Assembly: GCA_949358305.1 (NCBI GenBank)
Contig: OX442315.1
Coordinates: 37,350,427 to 37,414,426, forward strand
From: Strigamia acuminata
Lineage: Eukaryota > Arthropoda > Chilopoda > Geophilomorpha > Linotaeniidae
Length of the DNA stretch: 64,000 bases
Direction of reading: 5' to 3'
Below the pieces are notes generated by a model. That model was not told the origin of the DNA. It made no database searches and worked only from the letters and a program-made list of their open reading frames with translations. Position 1 is the first letter of the stretch, and every line of letters starts with the position of its first letter. The position numbers were made by a program, and so were the translations under genes. Shown here one piece after another: positions 1 to 13,200 of the stretch.

Positions 1-1271
1 AATGTTCGTCGCGTATCGTTTTTTATTGTTTTCTATGTCAAGATGAGCTCGGAAAATTATGGAACCAAGCTCATTTTGAAGAGGAGACAATTCTGCACAA
101 GCCTGTATTTTTTATTTTTTGATTCGGGCGAGGAAAAGTGCCGATTCGGGCCATCTTAGCGGGGGACCGAATGGGAAAATTTGGAAATTTGGTGCAGAAT
201 TTGGATTCGAGATTCGACCATGACAAAACCAAAAATTCGTAAAATTAACCGAATGAAATGTTTAAAACAGGTTTCCAGAGAAGAAAATCCCGCTGAAAAC
301 GATGGTACAGATAACTTTTTGATCGGATTAACCGTTGACTTTAAATTTTGGAAATAACGATCTTTTTTGGGTTGATTTATAAGAAAAAGTTGGAAAAAGT
401 GGTTGAATAATAAAGGAGGACAAAAAAGCAGGTTGCAGTGGTTTGGGCCAAAATTGAATTGGCTGGATTGGCGTTGGGTTTAGGTTAACTTTTGGGTTTG
501 ATTGTGTTTGGGTATTGGCCAGATTGGCATTGGTTTTGGTTTGGTGTGGTTTGGGTTTGGGTTGCATTATTATGGGTTTGGTTTAGTTTTGCAAAAATTT
601 ATTTTATGATTTGGTTGTATACATTTGTCTGATCTATGGCTTTGGCTTTGTGGGTGAACAGCTAGTATTTATTAAAATGCACCTTATTAAAAAATATTTT
701 GTTCCATCACACAAATAAGAACTAGTTTTTTTGCATCACATTTTAAAATTGGTTGGATATAACTATAACCTAATATGGTGGATAGGAAGTCACGTGACTA
801 TTTAAATAATTGCAAAATTGCAAAATTATGAGATTGTTTTTGAAACTAATTATTAATCACAATTTGTGATGGCCACTTGGATTGAGTTTGGCTGCTGCCA
901 TTTTTGCCAAAATAGCAAAACTACCTTTGATTTTGTGATTGTGTATTTTTTCTGTTTTGTGTTTTTGCAATTATGCACATGATTGGTGGAACTGATATCA
1001 CGTGACAAATCCAAAAGTGCAAAATTGCTAAAGTTGCAAAATTACAAAATTGCTTAATTAATGAAACCCCCTAATGTACCGGTCCACTCATGCGGTGACA
1101 CATTTAAATCAATGTTTCTTAACCAATATGAATGCACCTGGTATTGCAGATTTACCAATTTCTCATACTGTAGGATAGGAAGGAACATTCTGCTCATAGA
1201 ACAAACCTAAGCTTAAGTTGTAGTGGTTTCATACTTTTGTAATGAAAAATTTGTTTTCTATTTTTTTTTAG
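1..1271. other. Intron or 5' flank of the RGS gene, no exon recognised
   Basis: Low-complexity AT-rich sequence with runs of TTGGGTTTGG-type repeats around 430-600. The ORF on the minus strand at 328-567 is a reflection of this repeat (Pro/Asn/Gln-rich) and is not a gene. No upstream DEP exon was found here. Confidence 0.5.
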
Positions 1272-4200
1272 GAGAAGCAGTTCACATGGCTAATTTGATG
1301 TGTGGCTATGGCTACTTTTTTCCGGCTTCTGATTCCAAAAATTTAAATCTAAAGGATGATAATTCTTTATACAGGTTCCAGGTAAGAGATTTTTTTTCTC
1401 GTTTCTTGCTGAAATTGAAGAGTTAAATTGCCAGTGAGAACTTTCACATGTGACTTGAAGCTATCACATGAGCTTGATGCCTTCTATTTATTTTACTTTT
1501 CTTCCTTTGATGCGACAGCTTTGATATTATTTTAATTTAAATGCAGGGTTTTTTTGTACTTTGCAAAACGGATGTAATGGGGAAGCTGTGTGTTTTTTAT
1601 ATTTGGGTGGCAGTACAGGCGTTGATCTTATCACGAACACAATAAACCTACCTAGGTTTATTGTGTTCGTGATCTTATGAACCAATAAGTCATTGAATTC
1701 ATACTCAGCAACTCCGATAACCCTATCAAATTTGCAAAAATAAATACGCTTTGAATAGGATAGTAAGCTTATGTTGCATTACAATTAAATTCTGAAATTG
1801 ATATTACAGTGAACTCCCTCTCGGCTGGGGAACAAGCAAATATAAAAAACACGTTTATTTAGGAAAAGTACTTTTATATTGCTTATTAAATCGCCGCAAG
1901 AATATGCTACCATTGTCACATGTTAGTGACCTGTCGCGTCTATGCAACCGTTGAAAACACAAAACAAATTATCTTTATTACGTACATTGAAATGTAAAAA
2001 CAAAATATATGGACAGTAAAGCACCGGAACACCTGCTGATGAGTTGAAAGCACTGTTTCACAACTTTCCATGAGGGTTCCACGACACTACCGCCAATGCA
2101 CTACCGCCAAGATTTTTACTGCCAAAACAATACCGCCAATGCGTTTCAGCCAAGCCGCTACCGCCAATGCAAGGGGAGCCAATGGCAACAACAGCCAATG
2201 CCCCAAAATGGTTGAAAATTACATAAATTGGTCGAAATTGGTCGAAATTGGTTGTGATCGAATACTTTCCCCAAGACTGTCAATAAAAATGACGGTAACT
2301 TTTTAAATTTTGTTGAATTTTTTTAAAATGATTACTAAATTGAACCATTTGCTTTGGTCTATATAGTGAACAAAATATTTTGTGTAAATTATTGTTTACA
2401 CTCAAAATAAATCTTTTTGTGTTCAAATCAGCTCATGTGGTGGCTGATCGAATACTTTTTTGGGGGTTTTAAGTGGTTTTAATATAAAGTGTATTTTTTT
2501 AATTTTGAAAGAATTTAAAACAAGATTTTTTTATTAATAGTCACCATATTTTTGGCCATCAGCCAATCACAATCCGGACAACATCGAATACGGTTAGTAA
2601 TTAAAATATTTTTTCCAATGTTAGCTATACTCTGGCAGAGTATAAGGTTGCGCTATTTCCTATTGGCCCGGCTTTTTCACTAGTGTGGTGATCCCAAAAA
2701 ATAGATCAAAACACTGGCTGACATGTTGAGTGCTTTCCAGACAACGCAACCGATAAGAAAATCCAAAAACTGCTTGCTTTCCTGACAAAGCAACCAATAA
2801 ACTCAACAGTCTGAACAAACATGTATTTGGAAATAAAATCAGCATAACACAATATTCTATGTTTTTAAAAAACATTTTATTATATAAAAGAAATAAAGTT
2901 ACATAATTTCAAACATTAAAATAATCGTATAAATTAAAAATGAAACAAGACTACTTTTCCTGGTGGAAGTACACAGCCCACAGTTAGGAGTAATCAAGCT
3001 AGGCCAATAGAAATAGCGCAATCTTATACTCTGCCAGAGTATAGTATCAAATTATAGTTTTTGCCCTGTATGTTAATGCCAAAATCAAACAGATAAAGCC
3101 ATTGCACAAGCACAAATGCTACGAATAATGGTGTTACAAATAATGGTGTATCCACTTGCCTTGTATCAAGATACTGGGCATAGACTGCATCAGTATTTTT
3201 GTATGAGTTAATTGAAATTAATGTTTGAATCTCTTTTCCACAAAACCTTTCACAGCTATATACTTGGTGAAAAGATCTTTGAGGAATAAACAGAAGCACG
3301 GTCTGGAAGATCATGAGATGGTAAATGAAATGTCATTAGTTGTTCATTTTGGTAATGACGTTGCTAATATTTTTATTCTTTAGGACATGTATAATAAATT
3401 GAAAAAGGTTCTTGTTCACAAATGGGAGTTCATCTGCATGCAGGCCCAGGAACAAGTCAAGTAAGTGGATTTGATTCTTAAATCAAGTTTCAGCATGTCA
3501 CATCATACACATATCAGGTGACTTAAAATTGGTTAGAGAAATCGGCTTAAGGTTGATAACCCCGTTTTCACTTCACTTATACTCTGGCCAACTGTAACTT
3601 GGGCCTATTTCCCATTGGATGAGCCTCAGTACTCCTAACTCTGGTCTGTGTGCTACTACCAGGAAAAATAGTTCAGTTTGGTTTTAAATTTGTTTTATTA
3701 TTTTTATCATTGAAATGATGTAATATTGTTTGTATTTTATCAGAAAATGTATCTTCAAGTCATAAAATAAAGATTTATGCTGGTTTATTTCAACATTCAT
3801 GATTTTTTAAGTTTATTGCTTGCTTTGTCAGCAAACAATTTTCTAACAATAGGTAATCTATTACAATGTATGTACATTGTAATGCAATTCTGGTGTTTTG
3901 ATCTATTTTTTAGTATCACTACACCAGTGAAAATGCTCATCCAATGGGAAATAAGTCCAAGTTACGGTTGGCCAGAGTATAGTTCATTTATTTCGCTTAA
4001 CTTTAAGCTATGTGTGTGTCCTCAACTTATTTTTAGCAACAATAATGCTATTAAAAATGTCAGATTCTTGACAATAATAAGATGCATCAGTTATGTATAA
4101 TTATAAAACATGACGTTTATAGGGGTTATTATTTTACATCTTGTTCGGTTTCCTGATCATTGTCATTGATTTTGTATTTATACATTCGATTGCTTAAATG

Positions 4201-7200
4201 TTCCTCATGTTCTTTTTTCCCATTTGGAAGTACTTGTAAAGTATGCAAAGGTAAGGTAAGCTCGTATAAAGTAAGATAATGCAAGTATGTTCAAACTTAT
4301 TAGAAGTTGAAGTAATAAGAAAGCAATCAGAATTGAGTGGCAAGACCTCGATCTTGAATACGAAACAAATTGTTGAATCATCAAAATGGCTGCCCTAAGC
4401 TACAACCTGTGTTTTGGGTCTCGTTTAGTCTCGCTTTGCTTTTCTTTTAAAATAAAAGATGCTGTGTTCCTAACTGACCAAAGAATTCCTGCTTGACTGT
4501 ACCTGGCAGTGGAAGTTTTTTTTATTAATTAGATGTAAAATCACAAAGAGTTTTTTTTATTTGCCATGAACACATATGTGGGCATCCATCTTGGAAAGCC
4601 TCTGACACAGAGAACACTGGAGCAAACTTTAGTGTTAAAATTTCCAATTACAATTAAATACGGTAGTTCAGTAGTGACAACTGTCAGGGTTGCACTATAG
4701 TTACCACCCGTTATCGTTATTTCTGAGGTGGTCTAGTTACCATTACTGTTAGGTTAACGTTACATTTTATTTGTGTTAAACCTTGTGGTTAGCAGTGGTC
4801 GTGTGGATTCATAATGAGGAGACAGTAATTAAAGTTGTGCATCTTACTTGATCCAAACAGGATCTGGCCAAGATGAGGACAAAATGTAGAGATTGAACCT
4901 AACTGAAAATAAGAAAGTATAATACACAGTGAATACAAAAGCATAATACATTACACATTACAGACATGCAATAAACATTCTAACTGCTTTTAGTAACCTG
5001 GGCTTTGGACCCACTCCAATAGCATTACTAGTATTTAAATCTGTTCGCAACTAGCAGACCACATCACACAATATTTCAACTAAAACATCGAGTTGCGCAC
5101 ATCCACAAGTTTGAAATTGAAGGTCATCTCTCCACCTACCTCTCCAGGATCTTTTCCTTTCTGTGTGTGTGCCTCTAGAACAACATAATCTTAAACATCC
5201 TGGAAACAATGTTTACTTGTTCTGTACTAAAGTGCAGATATCATTAAAACATTTCCATTGGTAGTACATACCGTACACAAATTCATAATAACTCAATAAT
5301 AAAAATTACTTTAAATAGCCTGTTCAGAACAGGCTATTTAAAGTAATTACAAAAAGAACAGGCTGTTCTTTTTGTAATTTACTCTTTTGGTATGCAAAAC
5401 CAATAAATAAAAAGTAAATAATTGCATGCCCTTTAAAGTTTGTTTGTGTCATCTAGTAAGAATTTCTGTATTATTTCTTAATTTTGTTTTACCTGTATGT
5501 GAGGCTAATTTATAAATGTGAGAAAAATTTTACAAAAATTTTACCGAATTTTGAGTGAAAAGAAAAAAAAACATAAATTTTTAAAATATTTTTTTTTCTT
5601 GTTTTCTATTTTAGACTTGCCAAAGAGAGGAAGAAACAAGACAAGATTGTTGTGGATAGTCAAGAAAGAGCATATTGGATGGTTCATCGTCCTCCTGTGA
5701 GCAATTAAAAGAATATATAAATGGTTTGACAGAGGTCTATGTAAAAACATTATTTACCCCATCACTAATTGTCCACTTCTGTCATACATTGAAACAGAGT
5801 TGTTTATCACAAGAAAAATATCTGTGTTAATAATAGAACAAGATGTCATTTCATGGAACATGACCTGTGATTGGTTAGAAAGTTGTTAGGCAATTCTTGC
5901 TACCATCTTAGCCCAAAAAATAACAGAATTCTGTTGTCTTCGAATTTTTTCAAAAATCTGCATTTTCAGGTGTTTTTGATAAAATTTGATTAGAACATCA
6001 CTTCACATACAGTACAACATAAGGACCGTGTTATATTTGAATTTACAACACTATTGTGTAATATTAATCCTTCCAACCCTGAGATGGGTCATTTTGTGAC
6101 CCCGTTTTAAAAAAATTATTATTTTTATAAGAAATAATTTTTTTTTTATTTGATTTTTGGTGGCTATTCCTTTGAAACATCACCAGACACTATACCACAG
6201 TTAAAATTTTTTTAATTTTTTAAGTTTTTCTATAATTTGAACTCAAAGTTTAACTGGGTCAAAAAAGACCCATCTTAGGAGTCCAAAGGTAAAAAATTAT
6301 GATCATCAGCAGGCTCCTCAATGTCAATCATGTCCACCACGTCCATATGGTGTTCACTACATGAATAGACAATCTAACCCCATTGGCTAGATGTTTGGAA
6401 TTCCCTAAAACCCGGATTTTGCGCATGCGCAGAATCTGGGTCAAAAAATACCCATCTTAGGGAGTGAAAGGTGGCCAATTCTTTCAGGTTGGAAGGGTTA
6501 AGCTTACTTTTGAATTTAAAAAGAAAATTGGACAAACTATAAAAATATTAAAAATAACGAAGTGGGAACGTTAATGTCCAACATGAACGTACTGTGTTCA
6601 TGACTCGCGTAGCCCCCTTGACTCCCTAAGTTTGTTAACTTAATGCCTGCTGATGTGTAAACATTGTATGGCCTTCTAATAAAATGTGACCGATGCGCGG
6701 CCACTGCAACACACACCCACACGGCCCAGACGAACTCCACCTCACCAGGTGGAGTTGATCGTTGAGGGGTAGTGACCCAGATGACATCATATCTGGTCAC
6801 TAATCCCACAACCAATCTTAGAAGATACTCTCGTACCCATGGTGCAAGAGCCGGCTATAAAAGGGCCAATATCCTGTTTAGAGGCCAGAGTTCATTAGAA
6901 ACAGCTCTGGTTTACACCTGACTGTTTCCCACTCTTGTTCACCATGATGATGCTTAGGGACTTGGCCGGTCTGTCAGTCCCAGTACCGTGAGAAATCCAT
7001 GGGCTGAATGAACGGCTGTCTGACCATGCTGCACAACCGGTTAACTCTAACCACATGTGCTGCGTGTGGTCGCAGGTCTGCTGCTGCGATGCAGCGGTAG
7101 CAATAGGAGAGGCATGAGATTCTGACCCCTAGACACTGAATAAAGGCCTTAAAACCATTAACACAGTCTCTTTTCTTCTATAAACGTGTCGTGTGTCCAG

Positions 7201-10200
7201 CGCTGTTTGGGTATTCCCGTGCCCGAATGGCGTCTGTCCACTCTCACAAAAAGACTTATAAATTCAACAAAGATTTAATATATAGTATTTGTAATTTATT
7301 GTAAAACTTAATAAGAATTAAAGATTTCAAATGGAAGCAGGATAGTTTGTATGGCAGAAAATTGAGTTGCTGAAGTTGCTTTGATTCAATGTACCCAATT
7401 ATTTAATTTCACTTTTTTTTAGAATTGCCTTTATGGAAACTCTACAGATAGAATGATTTCAATTCATTTTCTTATTTTTTCTTATTTTTTTTCAAATTTA
7501 TTTGTAGACCGGTCATATATCAGCTTTAGAATCATCACCTTTTCCTGTATATCGTAATGGAATAAACAAGAAGAGAAGTATAGAAGACTTAAAAAAAGAG
7601 GTAAGCACAAGAGAATTTAGTACTAAACTCTATTCCAAAAAGTATTTGAAATACTCCCATTGGAGATTTTGTCTCTAGTTCAGTTGTGTATTGAATATGA
7701 TGCTGTTTTCAGATTCCATTAGACTTGTGCTGTTTTGTCGCAATGCATTTATACTGGTGTTATGAATCTCCCAACCAATGAGAGTATTTCAAATACTTTT
7801 TGGAATAGAGTTTAGTAGTGTTGGGTAGGTACTTGGTAAAAAGTCCCTTGGCCCGGTACACGGTACTTTTGAACTTTTTGCCAGCAATACTGGTACCAGT
7901 TGCAGGGTACTTTTGGAAAAGTATCGCGAGGAAACGCTTGTTCGGTGTTGGCAACACACGTCGACACTTTCTGGGCAAAGCTTCTCCTCTCAATCTTCCT
8001 GCTTGTTGATTTGGCAGGGAATAAACGGTTTCGCGAAGTGAGGAAGTGATGATTGAACATCATCGTCAAGCGTATCAAAATCTCTCTTGTTTGTACAGTA
8101 TGATGCTTTAAGACGGAAACACAAGGGAGTGGGTAAAATTCCAAAGCTTGCTAGTACAAGTTTAAAGAGGTAGTCATTTACAAGCTCACTTGACCCGCTT
8201 TTGGCTTACCAGCTTAACTGGCAAACTCAAGCTAGTTCGGTAGCTAGCTAGCTGGCTAGCTACTTTTTCAAGTAAAAGCAAGCTTTAGAATTTTACCCGC
8301 TCCCTTGTGTTTTTACCTTAAGTCACAAAATACATTTTTTTGCTATTGTTAAATAACCCCTTAGCTACTATAGCTTATTTCTTCAATTCCAAGATGCACT
8401 TATTTTCCAATTCAATTTAAACATCTCTAAAAACGAGTTGTGTTTTACATTCGATGGCGTCTTAGAACCAAAGATATTCATTGTTGCAGGGTGAACTTAT
8501 TTTTTAAGACTTATAATTTGCCCCTGTGTATTGATGGGTAGAATTGTTGAAAAATATTGACAAATTCAAACACAAATAGAACTTGTATTTTTTTTTTAGA
8601 TACAAATGTTAGAAGATGCATTAAGCCATGCAAGATTAAAATCCTCAGTAGCAATAGAAAGGTAAAAAAAAAGGTTACAGTAAATAAATTTATAATAATA
8701 ATAATAATAATAATAATAATTTATTATTTCTTTTAGTTTAATTCATCGCTGTGAAATCTATGCAGAATACGATCCTTTTACCTCTGGTGTTCAGCCTTCG
8801 AATCCTTGGGTCTCAGATGATCTCACGCTTTGGGTGTTAAATGATGATTTGTAAAAGAATTATTAATTTTAAATCTGAATATTCTTATTAACATTATTTT
8901 TTGTATATTTTTTTTAGAGTTGACTATCCCACTGAGAAACGTATCAAGCGTTGGGCCCTAAGTTTGCATGAATTATTAAACGATGCGACGGGTTTGCTTC
9001 GGTTCGAAAATTATCTTCGTTCAGAATACAGTAGTGAGAATATTCGGTTTTGGAAAGCTGTTGAAGAGTTGCGTCTCGGTTCTAAAGCATGGATAGAAAA
9101 AAAAGTCAAAGACATATTCGAGTACGTTTATGTTTAATTTCATTTATATTTTTTGCCCACGGGTGGGGATTGAGATCTAGGGGTACTGGAAGGAACTAAA
9201 AGAAAGATTTGGGTACAAAATTTGTTGTGTTTAGAAATTGATAGGCCTACACTTGGATGGATAAGAGCAATGAATGGGAGCAATGCAATTACAAATGCCA
9301 CAATACAGCTTCGATGTTTTCCTTAGTAATGGTTGGCTGGGTAAACAGAAAATAAACAAATCTCTTTTAACTAGACAGCAAATGGGAGCAGAAATTCGAA
9401 TGCAGAAAAGCTGTCTTATTTGTGTATAGCGGGCAGTACAATTGGAAAAATTATGCCTGAAAGAAATCTATTTTGCCATAGCATGCTGGTCGTGTGTTCA
9501 CCTGCACCATTTCCAATAAATTACTTCACCTATCCATTCTCATGGCTGAATGGTAGCAATATAGAAATGTTATGCCTGGGTAATGTTTAATTTTGTACGG
9601 ACCATTCACTGATTTTTGCGGGGTTTTTCCCAATCGCTGAGTCCAAGAGGGAGTTGTCCAGACGGGGGAGGAAAGTTTCCATTTCTGGGTATGGTTTGGG
9701 CCCTGGTTTGTGCTAACCTGTCGGGACCACACAGCTGTCCGATGCTGTGGGTACTATGTCCGATCTGTACAGAGTACACTGTAATGTACATTGGTGTCGA
9801 TTGGAAAGTGAAGACAAAGACAGCCTTGCGAATCAAATCAAATAACCTAAAAACTAATAAAATGTCTACATTTTCACATCTAAAGTTAAATAGTTTCTGA
9901 AAAAACTGTAAATGCTGAAACAGTCAAGGAAGGCATCGATTGTGTTCAAGTTCTGGTATATGTAATTGTATTCAATTCTTCTGCAGCTGTTGTACTGCAG
10001 CAATTAATTTGTTTTGGTTTGGTTTTACCACATAAGCTTACTTAATTAAGAAAGGCAATAAAAGGCTGCGTTACCAGTTTGAACATGCGGTGATGGAGAT
10101 TTTATTGACTTTTTTACTTTTTTTATGTTGATTGTTTTTTTATTATCATTTGCCAGCAGACTATTGTAAGTCCTGAAAATTGTATTCTTACATGAAGATC

Positions 10201-13200
10201 ATGTAAAGTGGTTGGAAGTATGGAATATATATATACCATATGCTGGTTCTTTTCTTGTGCCAAATAGCCCGATTTTGAAGCAGCAAATGGCGCAAAAAGC
10301 TGATAAGTTATCTGATCTCAATAATGTGTTTAACCATTTCTGCGGTCATGAGTCACGAAAGTGATTATGGGATTTTTTGCAAACTTCCTCCCTTCGTGAC
10401 TCACAAGTCACAAGTTAGACATCCTTGTAAATCGAATTAATTCAGTTTTTGTGATTTTGGTGTGTTGCAGGGAATTTTTAACACCAGGAGCATCAAATCA
10501 AGTGAATCTTGATAGTAAAACTGTAGAAAACACTCAAAAGGCTATGAACGAACCAAACAGGTTTGTACCCACTTAAGTTATTCAATTTTGTATGTTTTTA
10601 ATATAAAAAAGTTATCATTTTTGTAGAAAAGTGGTTTTATTTCTAAAAAGGTAAAATGGTAGTGAAAATAAAGACAAAATTTTCTAAATTACTTATTTTT
10701 ATGCTTTTATTTGCACTGCTGTAACAAACCAGTGTCTTGCTAACTTTGTCTCATTGGAGTGCAAAGTCATTACATCCATTCGAATGTTGTGCTGTTTAAA
10801 TAGTTTTGGTTCGACAATCGCTTTGTCGACAAGGTACAAAATTCGTTCATTTTGTCGACCAGGTACAAATTTCGTTCATTTTGTCGACCAGGTACAAATT
10901 TCGTTCATTTTGTCGACCACATTTTGTCGACATTCAGTTTTATTTCGCTCAAAATTTTGGTACGTTTTGTCGACGCATCATGGCGGTATGTCTTGTTGAC
11001 GTATTATTTTTGTTAGCAGAGCAGATTTGTGCAGGAACATCAAAGCCAGTGCGCTGTTAACGCCACAGTCGCAAACCTACAAGTGATACAAGGTGCTAGA
11101 AAATATGTTGGAACAATACTTTAAATTAACAATGTATTTTGGTAACTATGTATGAAACGTGTGTTATTAAAAATTCAAGATGAATGTATGAATATATGAA
11201 AGCTCCATTGCATATCTGACTCTTCATGGGTTATGAGCCCAGACACAAATTTATTATGTGAAATATGGACTGTTTTTTGGCTGAACAATTGCATATTGTG
11301 AAGAAAGGTTGGAAATCTGAAGTTTTAATGCAGTTTTAAATGTTCCATGAGAATTAGGCCCAGAATTGCCTGAGTGATAAGCCTGTGCAACATTAAGCCC
11401 TGGACTGATTAGTTGATTTTAAGTGCTATTTCTGAGGAAATGATGGCAGATCAATTTGTAATTCCAGTTGAGAAGTTGAATGGCAGAAACTATGGTGCAT
11501 GGAAATTTAGAGTGGCAATTCTACTGAGATCCAAACACAAGTGGGATCCAACTGCAGCACCTGTGATGCCTATTAAATTGATAACTGAAGATGAGAAAAC
11601 TTTCAATACCAGATTGGATGAATGGCAGGTTAAAGATGTGGAAGTGCTGAATACAATTTTATCCACAATAGATGCTACTCAAATGAAATATGTGATGAAT
11701 GTTGTTACTGCAGCAGAAGCATGGGAGAAATTGCAAGTCCAGAACCAAGGTGTCTTAGCAGAATTAAAAGTTCAATTAAAAACTGACTTGGGAAGAATTC
11801 AGATGAAACCTAGAGAGACAATTCTGGAATACATTGGGCGTGCCACAGCAGTAGCTCAGGAACTCCAATCATTGGGAATAGTGACTGAAGAACCAGAACT
11901 TTGCTCACACATCTTGAAAGGATTAACTGCTGATTATATTAATGTTGTACGCAGCTGTGATGTACTGGGAGTGGCAGCAATGACAATTCAAGTTTTGCAA
12001 CGTGCCTTATTGGCTGAGGAAGCAAGAAAGCCACAACAGACAACTCCAAAGTTGGAGAGTGCCAATTGGGTACGAGGTGCAACCTCCTATCAACGGGGCA
12101 GAGGTGGCAGACCAGCCAGAGGTCGAACCCAACTCAAATGTTGGAATTGTGGGATTCCAGGCCATAGACAAGTGGATTGTCGCCGCCCACCCCAGCAGAA
12201 CCAAGACACTCAGCCATCTACATCTGCCAATCGTGGTTTTCCTCCCCGGTCAAGACCTTGGGTTCCCCGAGGACGAGGATCATCTGGACCGTCCACATCC
12301 AAGCGAGTGACAGATGTGGAAGATCAAACACCACAGTTCGCTCTTGTTGCAACGGACAGTGACCCTGCTCATGTGGACAGGGAGAACGAACTTTTAATAG
12401 ACCAAGAACAATTTGACCCTTACATATGGTACCTGGATTCGGGTGCAACTTCACATATGAGTGGAGACAGGAGTTTATTCACAACATTAGATGACTCATT
12501 TGCCAAGATGGTTTCATTGGCTGATGGCAGAGAGATCAAAGCATCAGGAACTGGTGTAATTATGCTAAATATTTGGTTTGGTGACCAAGCCAGAGTACTG
12601 AAGTTGGAAGACACCTATTATGTGCCTGAATTGAGTGGTAACCTGTTATCAATAAGCAGAATGACTAATTTGGGCTATAAAGTCGCATTTACTGCCCGTG
12701 GCTGTACAGTTTCTACAATTGACAATGTACAAGTGTTCCAAGCTTCATCCCATCGGGGATTGTTCAAATTACAAGCAAGAAGCCCCAATGCACCCACAAT
12801 GGAAGACAAAGCAGTAGTGATGGCTATTCAATCACAACCTCCATTGACGGGATCAGAGTTGTGGCACCGCAGGTTGGCACACATAAACAACCGTGCTTTA
12901 AAGGATTTAGTAAAGAAAAATATGGTGACAGGGATGACAATTGATAAAATTCATAAATGGACATTGTGTGAGGAATGTGTGACAGCAAAGCACACCAGAA
13001 GCCCATTTTTGCCTGCACCATCAATTAGAGCCAGTGGGCCGCTACAGATGCTGCATGTAGACCTGTGTGGTCCCATGCCACACCCTTCAATTGGAAGATC
13101 AGAGTATATCTTCATGATTGTAGATGACTATTCAAGGTGTTTGTTTCCTCGTTTTTTGGTGTCAAAGGCTGAGACTTCGGGTGTCTTTGAACAATTTATA

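Noticed and set aside
328-567. Pro/Asn/Gln-rich minus-strand ORF
   Set aside because: It is the translation of a TTGGGTTTGG-type low-complexity run and has no domain or splice support.
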